Virus record (IMG/VR): IMGVR_UViG_3300009788_000280
Coordinates: 1 to 25,965 of that record
Length of the DNA stretch: 25,965 nt
DNA from: a virus
Reading direction: 5' to 3' (one strand)
The notes under the pieces are model-generated. The model had not been told where the DNA came from. It worked only from the letters and a program-made list of their open reading frames with translations, and did not search any database. Positions 16,432-22,903 of the stretch are shown one piece after another (position 1 is the stretch's first letter; each line of letters opens with the position of its first letter). The translations under genes and the position numbers were made by a program.

Positions 16432-17033
16432 ACACTCACCCACTTAAACGGTACGGACATGCTCTCCTGCGCCCTCTGAGCGCTGCTACGGTAGTAGGCT
16501 ATGGCATGGGTCGGAGACTTGAAGTGAGAGGCGTAATACGGCTCTCCTGTGTGGTCTACCGATAACCCCTCTCCGTCTATAGCATCACAACAAAGTATCT
16601 TAATATCTTTTATCCCCATCAACTCTAATAACCTACAGGCGTTTGGGAGTGACGGCATCATTCGGTCTTTGAACCCTAAGTCATGTGTGTCGATAAACAT
16701 AAATCTGTCAGGATAATGGCTGTAACAGTTGTGTGTCTCTGGGTACGACAACAACAACGCTGCTTTTTCTGGTTCTGGATACCCCGGAGGGCCGCTCTCA
16801 CACCCACCACAAATGTCTTCTCCTGCTATCACTTCATCACAAGGGTTCTTCTGTAACGCATAGACTGTGTTCTCTAGTCCTAGAGCCTCTACGTGTTGAA
16901 CAGCCTGGTTTATCGCTATTATCGGCCCCTCTCCAAAGTGGTCTGCGCTTAGTTTGAGTAGTGATGGGCCTTTACCCACCACATATCCTGTTTCTCCTGC
17001 GTGTTTGTCTGTTAACACCTTAATGCTCTGCAC
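16425..17033 (-). CDS. MptE/DUF115-like protein of the surface-modification cassette
   Basis: The frame is open to 17063 (TTG), but a GTG at 17033 has AGGAGG four bases upstream and is the better start, giving 202 aa. GYVVGKGPSLLKL (about 16-28) and PIIAINQAVQHVEALG resemble the nucleotide-binding front of the MptE/DUF115 superfamily, a Rossmann-like group found in glycosylation and lipopolysaccharide loci and often in phages. Later ICGGCESG could bind metal, and ACRLLELMGIKDIKILCCDAIDGE follows the pattern of the second half. It sits downstream of the cytidylyltransferase and methyltransferases, which suggests a shared task. Reaction unknown. Confidence 0.55.
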   Translation of the reverse strand: MQSIKVLTDKHAGETGYVVGKGPSLLKLSADHFGEGPIIAINQAVQHVEALGLENTVYALQKNPCDEVIAGEDICGGCESGPPGYPEPEKAALLLSYPETHNCYSHYPDRFMFIDTHDLGFKDRMMPSLPNACRLLELMGIKDIKILCCDAIDGEGLSVDHTGEPYYASHFKSPTHAIAYYRSSAQRAQESMSVPFKWVSVC

Positions 17034-17087
17034 AAAGCCTCCTGATCTCTGTGGACTTAACAAATTTCTGTGGCCCGAAGAAGTTAG

Positions 17088-17474
17088 TTATTCGACAATA
17101 TTAGTGTCTTGGACTGTCAGTGTTGCGCTAGTCGAGTCTAAGCTGGTTCCTGTAAGTGTAATATCTGCATTGGTTGATGCCGTACTAGAACACCATACCT
17201 GGTAAGGCTGATACCACGGATACCTATCTCGGTATCGCTCGACAATCGGGAATATCGTTGTGGGCTCTTTGTTAGAAAGCTCCAACACCAACGCTCTGAG
17301 TAGTTCGACTTCTTTCTTAATGTCTTTTAACTCGTTGGTGTTAATGTTGCCCTCTCGGAAAAGTAAGCCAAACGCCTGCTTCTCCGTAATAATACTTTGT
17401 CCGACAAGGCGGGCGACCTCATCGGCTGTCGGAGGCTCTTTTAGTCTCCATATCAAATCATCCTTCTTCGTCAT
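17088..17474 (-). CDS. Coiled-coil protein of unknown function (128 aa)
   Basis: ATG at 17474 with GGAG five bases upstream is preferred over a GTG 30 bases earlier. The N-terminal domain (LKEPPTADEVARLV, then ITEKQAFGLLF) matches a short helical motif I have seen in many phage proteins next to a coiled coil, here residues about 49-70 (ELKDIKKEVELLRALVLELS). The C-terminal 45 residues change to beta-prone Thr/Ser sequence (TLTGTSLDSTSATLTVQD), like a structural add-on. Possibly a minor particle or adaptor protein. No catalytic motif. Confidence 0.6.
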   Translation of the reverse strand: MTKKDDLIWRLKEPPTADEVARLVGQSIITEKQAFGLLFREGNINTNELKDIKKEVELLRALVLELSNKEPTTIFPIVERYRDRYPWYQPYQVWCSSTASTNADITLTGTSLDSTSATLTVQDTNIVE

Positions 17475-17519
17475 CGTGACTCCGTTTCCACTACTCCGGG
17501 CCACAGAAAACTAAATTAA

Positions 17520-17984
17520 TTACGTAGTCGTTTTCGACAAATATGCTAGTGCCTTTTCGATTCTCTCTGCCGAGTCTCCCAACTGTCCAATAGCCCGGTT
17601 ACAGTCAGCACACAGCAGCCCTCTTATTTGGCCTGTCTCATGACAATGATCTACGGCTAGTCTTAGCTTTCTCCCCTGTCTTGTCCGAGTCTCTGGTTTT
17701 CTGTCGCAAATCGCACACTTGTAACCTTGCCTGGCAAAGAGAGCATCATATTCACTTATAGTCAGCCCATAATTTTTTTTAAGATTGTGTTTTCTCTTTG
17801 CCTCCGCAGCTTTTTCAGGGTGCTTTAGCCGCCATGATTTTCTGTATTCCGCCATGCAGGGCGCACACATGTGAGAAAGAGAGCCTCCTTTTTTTCTTTT
17901 CGTGCCAAGAAACGCATCCCGTGGCATGTATGTGTTACACCCTTTACATACTTTTCCGGGAATCAGTGCTCCTTTGGCTGGCAA
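17520..17984 (-). CDS. Endonuclease VII-type HNH nuclease
   Basis: The frame runs up to 18095, but its first part lies under the cytidylyltransferase gene. A TTG at 17984 with AGAGAGG eight bases upstream gives 154 aa and a 22-nt overlap. Two zinc units: C13-x2-C16 with C40-x2-C43, then C90-x2-C93 with C125-x2-C128. The nuclease core VDHCHETGQIRGLLCADCN (111-129) and following helix GDSAERIEKALAYL match the recombination endonuclease VII family, which resolves branched DNA in T4 and is also spread as free-standing nucleases in phages. It sits inside the sugar cassette, so it may be a mobile newcomer or a packaging aid. Start codon is uncertain. Confidence 0.8.
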   Translation of the reverse strand: MPAKGALIPGKVCKGCNTYMPRDAFLGTKRKKGGSLSHMCAPCMAEYRKSWRLKHPEKAAEAKRKHNLKKNYGLTISEYDALFARQGYKCAICDRKPETRTRQGRKLRLAVDHCHETGQIRGLLCADCNRAIGQLGDSAERIEKALAYLSKTTT

Positions 17985-18379
17985 TCTATAATCCTCTCTC
18001 TTATGAGGGTGCTGGATATATTTGGCGTGTATGGCAACAGCATGACGGTCTTCTGTTTTTCTAGCATCCAATCTTGTCCAGGGACATAATCCCAATCGTC
18101 TGCATGAATCAGAATGTCGGGATTGAAGTACTGTAGCTCTCCGTTCTTCGTTGGGTCTGTGTCTTTCTGGAAGAACGCCATATCAACGTACTTGATGGCC
18201 TTGACTATCTCTAGGCGATCTTTCTGTCTGATTATCGTTCTTGGTTTGTATCTCTCGGTAGCCTCATCGGTTAAGACCCCTACAACTAGAAAATCCCCCA
18301 AGGCTTTCGCTCTTTGGAGGATATTGAGGTGTCCGATGTGAAACGTATCCCACACCCCAGCTATGTAGACTTTCGACAC
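17963..18379 (-). CDS. TagD-like cytidylyltransferase (glycerol-3-phosphate type)
   Basis: 138 aa from a GTG at 18379 with GAGGAG eight bases upstream; a TTG at 18400 is less likely. Single nucleotidyltransferase domain: first strand KVYIAGVWDTFHIGHLNIL with HIGH at 14-17, LVVGVLTDE (31-39), RQKDRLEIVKAIKYVD (51-66), DILIHADDWDY (88-98) and the signature PNISSTLIRE (119-128). The whole length and order fit glycerol-3-phosphate cytidylyltransferase (TagD), which makes CDP-glycerol from CTP for teichoic acids. A related sugar- or ribitol-phosphate transferase is possible. The gene overlaps the methyltransferase before it by 19 nt, and a glycerophosphotransferase-like enzyme lies one gene further up. 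Confidence 0.8.
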   Translation of the reverse strand: MSKVYIAGVWDTFHIGHLNILQRAKALGDFLVVGVLTDEATERYKPRTIIRQKDRLEIVKAIKYVDMAFFQKDTDPTKNGELQYFNPDILIHADDWDYVPGQDWMLEKQKTVMLLPYTPNISSTLIRERIIDCQPKEH

Positions 18380-18909
18380 AAGAAACGCTCCTCTACCCAA
18401 TCGGGAGTATTCCCAAACTTTCCTATGTCGTGGCTGATTATCGTAAACCCTGCCTCTTTAAACAGTCTCTCCCACATCTTTGTCGGCATAATCGTAAAGT
18501 GTTCTTCTATCTCACAAAAGGCATCTGTTGTGTGGGTTGGGAGCGCTACATAGAGATAACCATAGCTGTTTAGTGCATCGTTGATGAGCGCCAACACATA
18601 AAGCGGAAAGGGTGAGTGTTCCAGTACGTGCATGGCTAATACTGCGTCAAACCCCATACCGTCTTGTACTATCCCCTGGTGCATGTCGTGGGGTAAGTTA
18701 ATCGTTACCAGGTCGTAGTCTTTGTAAAGATCGTGGTAGAACTCCTCTCCACCTAAGTCTAATATCCGACCTCTAGTGACATATTCTGATATTTGTTCGT
18801 ATCCGTATCTCTTAGCTTCTACCTTCTGCGGCAGCGGTACGGCATTATCCCAGCGGGTTTGTTTGATGACACAATCTTTAATCAGCTTTTCCACCAAAGA
18901 GTGATTCAT
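18361..18909 (-). CDS. Class I SAM-dependent methyltransferase-like protein (182 aa)
   Basis: ATG at 18909 preceded by GAGGTGAT and overlapping the previous gene by 32 nt. Rossmann pattern: motif I as RGRILDLGGEEFY (about 47-59), acidic strand-2 end in YDLVTINLP, motif IV-like FDAVLAMHVLEHSPFP (about 87-102), then NSYGYLYVALPT and a late helix-strand GFTIISHD. This is the Methyltransf_11/23 layout used for small molecules, sugars and lipids. Motif I has GG where GCG is usual, so activity is likely but not assured. Coupled to the cytidylyltransferase downstream. Confidence 0.75.
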   Translation of the reverse strand: MNHSLVEKLIKDCVIKQTRWDNAVPLPQKVEAKRYGYEQISEYVTRGRILDLGGEEFYHDLYKDYDLVTINLPHDMHQGIVQDGMGFDAVLAMHVLEHSPFPLYVLALINDALNSYGYLYVALPTHTTDAFCEIEEHFTIMPTKMWERLFKEAGFTIISHDIGKFGNTPDWVEERFLCRKST

Positions 18910-19819
18910 ATATCACCTCACTGGCGTTGCCGATGTTTTCTACTATGGTATCCAGCCAGTCTGGGCAGCTTGCATATCCCTTGTCATACCTCATGTAATC
19001 TTGTATGGAGTGCTTGACCCCATCTATTTCTACTGCTCTTCGTGCGTATTTGTATGTGTAGAAAAACTCGGGTAGTTTCGGCAAATCAAATGACGGAATG
19101 CTCTTTTTCTTTAAGTACCACTCTTCATGTTCAGGGTTTGCCACCTGTATCACATATTTACCTAAAGCCATGGCCTCTAGTACAGTAGAACCGAAATCAG
19201 CAATTACTATGTCACTATCTAAAATGGCTTGGGTCACATCGCCAGACGAATACCTTGGATATAATTGTGGTGCGTCTGAGTGTGACCGGCTCCGTTCATG
19301 GAGGTGTACCTTAACACCCTCTATCTCATAGATTGAATCTTTCAATACCGATATAGCAGAGAGTTCCGGGTTCCAGGTGGGTGCAAATAATACTCTTGGC
19401 TTCTCTCTTAGTGGCGGTATCTTCTTGATTCCATCGAACTTGGTCAACCCCGCTACAATCAGTTTGTCTTCACTAACCCCCATGTTCGTCAATAAGTCCT
19501 TATAGTATTCAGATGGACATACAATAAAGCCTGGGTAGTTCAGGTATGTATCTTTACGGCTCGTTGACCATGATTGACCTTTTGAGGCTAGACCGTGGGT
19601 TAGGTTGACGTATGTGCCTTTGGCGGGACAGTTCGATTCTTCATCGGTTACAAATACGTAGTCATAATCTAAATCCCCACTACTCCCCATATTGGTTGAA
19701 TCCCAACGCCCTAATTCCCAATGTCGGTCGTATTTCTCGTTTAGTGCTTTCATATAATTAAACATCGGTGTCAGATACGGCCAACTCAGAGGCCAATCGG
19801 CGTAGAATAGTATTCTCAT
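18878..19819 (-). CDS. GT-B glycerophosphotransferase-like enzyme (TagB/TagF group)
   Basis: 313 aa, ATG at 19819 overlapping the upstream stop. N-terminal Rossmann half with RILFYADWPLSWPYLTPMF, LTHGLASKG (73-81) in the place of the WHG motif, and CPSEYYKDLL. C-terminal half with RVLFAPTWNP (142-151, like the APT[FW]R motif), a histidine-rich VHLHERSRSH (171-180), and DSDIVIADFGSTVLEAMALG (201-220), matching the LItDYSSvifD region of CDP-glycerol glycerophosphotransferases. Shorter than TagF because it has no extra N-terminal domain. With the TagD-like enzyme it could move glycerol phosphate to an acceptor. Other GT-B functions remain possible. No membrane anchor is seen. Confidence 0.7.
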   Translation of the reverse strand: MRILFYADWPLSWPYLTPMFNYMKALNEKYDRHWELGRWDSTNMGSSGDLDYDYVFVTDEESNCPAKGTYVNLTHGLASKGQSWSTSRKDTYLNYPGFIVCPSEYYKDLLTNMGVSEDKLIVAGLTKFDGIKKIPPLREKPRVLFAPTWNPELSAISVLKDSIYEIEGVKVHLHERSRSHSDAPQLYPRYSSGDVTQAILDSDIVIADFGSTVLEAMALGKYVIQVANPEHEEWYLKKKSIPSFDLPKLPEFFYTYKYARRAVEIDGVKHSIQDYMRYDKGYASCPDWLDTIVENIGNASEVIYESLFGGKAD

Positions 19820-20142
19820 ACATCGCGCTCTGTTATATCTGTAGCCCCTCTAAATAAATCCTTTGCGTTCGAGAATTTACGAACACCCTCTGGCATTTCA
19901 ACTGGGCCTGACAACATTTCCTCCATATGTTTGTCCAGCAACTCCCTGGAGGGTATCGGGTCGTCTTCGGGTGTTGTTATTCGATAATATATTTGGTTGA
20001 TTGGCGGTACTTCTTTGCCATCATCTTCAATCAACTCAGAAGACCAAAATGAAACGATACTGGTACGTTTTGGTTCATCGACTATGTATTTACCAAGGCT
20101 ATACTTTTTTATTGAAAAGATGTCGTTCAGGCCGTACTTCAT
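19816..20142 (-). CDS. Unknown protein between the methyltransferase and GT-B genes (108 aa)
   Basis: ATG at 20142 and stop both overlap neighbours by about 4 nt, so it belongs to the cassette operon. The N-terminal half is beta-prone (DIFSIKKYSLGKYIVDEP, RTSIVSFWSS), and the C-terminal half is polar with one helix (RELLDKHMEEMLS) followed by an Arg/Lys-rich end. No catalytic motif, signal or membrane segment. It could be a partner of one of the enzymes beside it. Confidence 0.6.
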   Translation of the reverse strand: MKYGLNDIFSIKKYSLGKYIVDEPKRTSIVSFWSSELIEDDGKEVPPINQIYYRITTPEDDPIPSRELLDKHMEEMLSGPVEMPEGVRKFSNAKDLFRGATDITERDV

Positions 20143-20606
20143 GGGGCTATCTTCGTCATAACATGATTAAGGGCTTGTATGGCCCCTGTTGGTCGTCCTG
20201 CCACCATAGCTCTTAGTGTGGTCTGTTCCGTACACTTCCAAGGTTTAGGTTGATACATCTCATACCACGGAAACTCTGGGTCGTAGTAATACCAGGTTAG
20301 TTCGTTCCATGACGTACAGTGGGTTGGGTCTTGTATATCGCCATGACAACCGGCGTAAGGGACGTTGAGTTGCATTACCCCGCCTGGCTTCATGATGCGC
20401 CATATCTCATTAAAGAAATCCATCTGTAGCCACGGTTTAATGTGTTCGGCTATATGACTACAGTGTACTTGTTCGCACTCTTCATCCTTGATCGGCCACG
20501 GGAACACCTCCAAATCATGGACAATATCAACACCATCACGGTCTTGTATATCTATTCCTATATATCCATCTTCTTTATTGAATCCACAGCCTACGTCTAA
20601 CTTCAT
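20139..20606 (-). CDS. Class I SAM-dependent methyltransferase (155 aa)
   Basis: ATG at 20606, overlapping the twin-arginine gene by 4 nt. Starts straight into motif I (KLDVGCGFNKEDGYIGIDI, residues 2-20, with a full GCG), motif II-like DIVHDLE, motif IV region HCSHIAEHIKPWLQ (about 49-62), post-motif IMKPGGVMQLNVPY and a His/Cys-containing CHGDIQDPTHC segment. It is a compact Methyltransf_11-type enzyme with no DNA-recognition domain, so a small-molecule or sugar substrate is more likely than DNA. First enzyme of the cassette in transcription order. Confidence 0.8.
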   Translation of the reverse strand: MKLDVGCGFNKEDGYIGIDIQDRDGVDIVHDLEVFPWPIKDEECEQVHCSHIAEHIKPWLQMDFFNEIWRIMKPGGVMQLNVPYAGCHGDIQDPTHCTSWNELTWYYYDPEFPWYEMYQPKPWKCTEQTTLRAMVAGRPTGAIQALNHVMTKIAP

Positions 20607-20824
20607 GCTTTGTACTCGCTACGGCCAACAGTGTAGGGAACAGTTATCATCCCCATCACCCCCGTATCGCCCGTGACAGGCATACCCGCAAAGCGTTCAT
20701 AGTAGGCGGGTTCTTCTGAAACGTCTTCTGTTTCAGGACTACCAGCCAACAGCTCTAAAGGGTCAGTAGTAGCGGCTACAACACCAGTGGCTCCTAACCA
20801 TTTAAGGAATGTACGCCTATTCAT
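20603..20824 (-). CDS. Tiny protein with twin-arginine (Tat) signal (73 aa)
   Basis: ATG at 20824 overlaps the stop of the preceding gene; an upstream TTG would add three residues. The N-terminus MNRRTFLKWLGATGVVAATT is a near-perfect Tat signal: the RRTFLK motif, a short moderately hydrophobic stretch and then a polar segment. Only about 45 residues would remain after export, acidic first (ETEDVSEEPAYYERF) and then GDTGVMGMITVPYTVG. No lipoprotein Cys and no cofactor motif. The Tat pathway normally exports folded proteins, so so small a cargo is odd. Export is inferred from sequence only. Confidence 0.65.
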   Translation of the reverse strand: MNRRTFLKWLGATGVVAATTDPLELLAGSPETEDVSEEPAYYERFAGMPVTGDTGVMGMITVPYTVGRSEYKA

Positions 20825-21002
20825 GTGGAGCAACCTCGATCAAAGTATCTAGACCAAAAATGACTTCGTTCCATTCGTCTGCGGTTAAATCAAGAAAGAA
20901 ACGATAATCGTCTTTGCCGGGGCTATGCACAGATATATGAACCACCCCATCAGCAAAGCGTTCAAAAAACCCCTCTTTGGTGATTATTTCTGCCGTTTCC
21001 AT
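20817..21002 (-). CDS. Small acidic unknown protein (61 aa)
   Basis: ATG at 21002 with AGGAGG and a good spacing. Acidic, mixed alpha/beta: FFERFADGVVHISVH then DDYRFFLDLTADEWNEVIFGL. The FERF motif also occurs in the twin-arginine protein encoded next (YERFAG), which may be chance. No recognised domain. Confidence 0.6.
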   Translation of the reverse strand: METAEIITKEGFFERFADGVVHISVHSPGKDDYRFFLDLTADEWNEVIFGLDTLIEVAPHE

Positions 21003-21020
21003 AACTACCTCCTGTAATAG

Positions 21021-21203
21021 TTATTTATATGTCTTTGTGCCTTTCTTTATTGTTTCTATCTCTTTGAGAATACCTTGTACTTGAAGTTCTAAGCCTATCA
21101 CCGCCCCCTCTAGGTTAGTGATGGTGTCCACCATAGCCTCTAGTAGTTCTTGTGGGTCTATGGTCTTCTTGTCGTTGAATGGTGGTTTAAGTAGTTCAGC
21201 CAC
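21021..21203 (-). CDS. Small coiled-coil protein (60 aa)
   Basis: GTG start at 21203, overlapping the end of the 56-aa gene upstream by 8 nt. Heptad pattern through most of the chain (ELLEAMVDTITNLEGAVIGL, then QVQGILKEIETIKKG), so probably an oligomer. No DNA-binding motif. Confidence 0.55.
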   Translation of the reverse strand: MAELLKPPFNDKKTIDPQELLEAMVDTITNLEGAVIGLELQVQGILKEIETIKKGTKTYK

Positions 21204-21366
21204 GGGGAACCGGCAATCTGAATAGGCTACAGGTGGTTGTTCTTTTGCCTATAAACACCGGGGCAGGCAAAGCCTCGCACCAAAAGTCATCTTCCCAATC
21301 ACAATCCCTACAAGTCTGTTCTTGTTCCAGTAGATCGGTTGAGGTTATGGTTGTGTTGTCATCCAT
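21196..21366 (-). CDS. Small cysteine-containing protein (56 aa)
   Basis: ATG at 21366, ten bases after the stop of the gene before it; its TGA overlaps the GTG of the next gene. The product starts MDDNTTITSTDLLEQEQ and has C-R-D-C at about 19-22, then C30 and C46, which might hold zinc. Very acidic in its first half. It is just below the usual length for automatic calls; the close spacing on both sides supports it. Confidence 0.5.
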   Translation of the reverse strand: MDDNTTITSTDLLEQEQTCRDCDWEDDFWCEALPAPVFIGKRTTTCSLFRLPVPRG

Positions 21367-21375
21367 CTATATCTC

Positions 21376-21546
21376 TCATAAGTCGCCACCCTCTCCGTCA
21401 GCTAAGTAGTCGTCCAGTAACTCTTGTGGGCTGAACACAACACGCCCGGTTAATGCCATCTCAAGCATAAACTCTGGCCGTTTAGTGGTCAGATATTCAT
21501 AGAACGAATCCATGCTCTTCTCAAGCGCAGCTTGAGGACTAATCAT
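21376..21546 (-). CDS. Small unknown helical protein (56 aa)
   Basis: ATG at 21546 overlaps the stop of the 91-aa gene and the frame ends ten bases before the next ATG. Product begins MISPQAALEKSMDSFYEYL and is acidic and helical. It fills what would otherwise be a 330-nt gap together with the neighbouring 56-aa gene. No domain recognised. Confidence 0.55.
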   Translation of the reverse strand: MISPQAALEKSMDSFYEYLTTKRPEFMLEMALTGRVVFSPQELLDDYLADGEGGDL

Positions 21547-21814
21547 TACACAGCTCCTTCTTGAGATTGAATGATGGGCAGTTATGAGTTAGTGGGTCTT
21601 CTATTTCTTTATTGGTACCCGCCTCTTCGCTCTTACACCAAACCTCAGTCCGGCCCACAAAGACTTCTCCATCATGCCCAGGACACAAATACAAGGACTC
21701 ACATACCCAGCAACAAGGGGAGATGGTTATGAGTTTTGATGGTTTGGCTATCCCTGTAAGACCAAGAGCAGCGGCTTGTACCCGATTGTATTGTTTTCCT
21801 AAAGATTCTTTCAT
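21539..21814 (-). CDS. Cysteine-rich small protein (91 aa)
   Basis: ATG at 21814, coupled to the zinc-ribbon gene by a 4-nt overlap. Seven Cys in a short span: CCWVC, LCPGHDGE, VWCKSEE, NCPSF and a last one near the C-terminus. The arrangement suggests one or two metal sites. The first 25 residues are basic and helical. Function unknown. Confidence 0.6.
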   Translation of the reverse strand: MKESLGKQYNRVQAAALGLTGIAKPSKLITISPCCWVCESLYLCPGHDGEVFVGRTEVWCKSEEAGTNKEIEDPLTHNCPSFNLKKELCND

Positions 21815-22146
21815 TTCTTACACTCAGGATTAACACATTTACCCACAGACAAGATATGACCACACTTCTTACAGGTGTTCGTATTATCTGTCTGTTTAGG
21901 TGAGCCAGTGTTGTATATCTTCTTAATAGGTTCTTTGGGTGTATGCGGAACCTGAACAATCATTTGCGTTGGGGTAACCTCGACCAACGGGTCATCTGCC
22001 ACGGCCCCGATCTTCTTCTTAACCCTCTTTACCTTTTCAGGTTCAGTGAGAGCCATGTCGGCCTGGACTAATGTACGGACATAGCCTTTACCTTGTTTCT
22101 CAACATAAGCATGTTCTTCGTCGGTTAAGTAGATGGTCTTATTCAT
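21811..22146 (-). CDS. Zinc-ribbon protein with an N-terminal helix-rich domain (111 aa)
   Basis: ATG at 22146, overlapping the gene upstream. The N-terminus (KTIYLTDEEHAYVEKQGKG, then YVRTLVQADM) resembles small ribbon-helix-helix-like phage proteins. A basic middle (KVKRVKKKIG) follows, then a Pro/Thr linker and a C-terminal zinc ribbon CKKCGHILSVGKCVNPECKK (about 92-111). The combination suggests nucleic-acid binding, maybe a regulator of this operon. Not assigned to a named family. Confidence 0.6.
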   Translation of the reverse strand: MNKTIYLTDEEHAYVEKQGKGYVRTLVQADMALTEPEKVKRVKKKIGAVADDPLVEVTPTQMIVQVPHTPKEPIKKIYNTGSPKQTDNTNTCKKCGHILSVGKCVNPECKK

Positions 22147-22313
22147 GATAGGCGCAACACTTCTCTGCGAGTCTCAGTCTGGTCGAAGCCACGATAGTTG
22201 TCGGTAATCTCTGCGTCACTAATTTGTAAATCTCCGTACTCACAATCAGCGAAGACAACTTCCATGTCTGATGGATGCTTCCTTAACACCCATATGAGTT
22301 GACCAACGTTCAT
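22143..22313 (-). CDS. Small conserved-type phage protein (56 aa)
   Basis: Start taken at the ATG at 22313 (MNVGQLIWVLRKHPSDMEVV), since this opening is typical of short phage proteins with a VGQLIxxLxKxPxDMxV pattern; a GTG 15 bases upstream lies within a promoter -10. The rest is acidic. The ATG falls at the predicted transcription start of a strong promoter, so the message could be nearly leaderless. Confidence 0.6.
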   Translation of the reverse strand: MNVGQLIWVLRKHPSDMEVVFADCEYGDLQISDAEITDNYRGFDQTETRREVLRLS

Positions 22314-22319
22314 ATCCTT

Positions 22320-22347
22320 ATTATACACATATACGTATACGTGGCAA
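22320..22347 (-). promoter_or_regulatory. Sigma70-like promoter for the small-gene/late operon
   Basis: Minus strand: TTGCCA (22347-22342), 16-nt spacer, TATAAT (22325-22320). Five of six and six of six consensus bases. The spacer holds overlapping palindromes TATACGTATA and ACGTATACGT (22330-22342), a possible operator. Transcription would begin near 22313, at the ATG of the 56-aa gene. Confidence 0.6.
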
Positions 22348-22352
22348 GTATA

Positions 22353-22613
22353 CTAATGTATCTGTCCGTGTACTTCCAGGCTGTAGTCTTTAGCCGGGAT
22401 ATATTCTCCCTCAAGCGTACAGACAACCTTTTCAGGGAACCGTAGCAGTGGCCTGCGGAAACAAAGACGACCTTCATGTCTTAGTAGACCAAAAGAAGAC
22501 CAGAACCTTATCTTAGGGATATTTAAAGACAAGTAGAACCAAAAAGGCTTCTCAAAAGCAAGACACAACCAATAGGTACGTACATCTCTCTTGTAGGTGA
22601 AGTACTTTTTCAT
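22353..22613 (-). CDS. Unknown basic/aromatic protein (86 aa)
   Basis: ATG at 22613 with AGGAGGAAC just upstream, one of the best ribosome sites in the window. Rich in Phe, Trp, Tyr, Arg and Lys (KKYFTYKRDVRTYWLCLAFE, then FWFYLSLNIPKIRFWS). Not hydrophobic enough for a clear membrane span. No family recognised. Confidence 0.6.
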   Translation of the reverse strand: MKKYFTYKRDVRTYWLCLAFEKPFWFYLSLNIPKIRFWSSFGLLRHEGRLCFRRPLLRFPEKVVCTLEGEYIPAKDYSLEVHGQIH

Positions 22614-22903
22614 AGTTCCTCCTGGTAGTAGTGTTATTACTAAAAAATATTATCTTGTCAGAGGTGGTACTTAATAAAATAATATGTTGACTGAGCTGGT
22701 AATAGTCATATATACCGAACCCACCGGCAGGGGTCATACCCCGGCCCCTATCATACCCCTATACCCGGTATCACGCTGCTAACTCTTGGCACTTTGGTCC
22801 TCTAACACGTGTTAACACTGGCTTAATCACCCAATCTACCACTGTCAACGCACTGTAAGCCATTCTAAGGGGGGATATGTACTGGTTGAGTACCTAGAGT
22901 ACC
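22614..22903. promoter_or_regulatory. 290-nt noncoding region with palindromes and short repeats
   Basis: No gene, tRNA or convincing terminator found. It contains a 12-bp palindrome TAACACGTGTTA (22803-22814) overlapping GTGTTAACAC (22809-22818), an inverted repeat GGGGT-CAT-ACCCC (22730-22742) and a direct repeat TCATACCCC at 22734 and 22751 (17-nt period). A candidate weak minus-strand promoter is TTATTA (22677-22672), 17-nt spacer, GATAAT (22654-22649), about 35 bases before the 86-aa gene. An isolated TTGACA at 22848-22843 has no good -10. Confidence 0.4.

Noticed and set aside
22843-22848. Perfect TTGACA on the minus strand
   Set aside because: No acceptable -10 at 15-19 nt, so not called as a promoter.
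22614-22903. tRNA gene or CRISPR in the noncoding gap
   Set aside because: No cloverleaf or T-loop sequence; the repeats are too few and short for an array.
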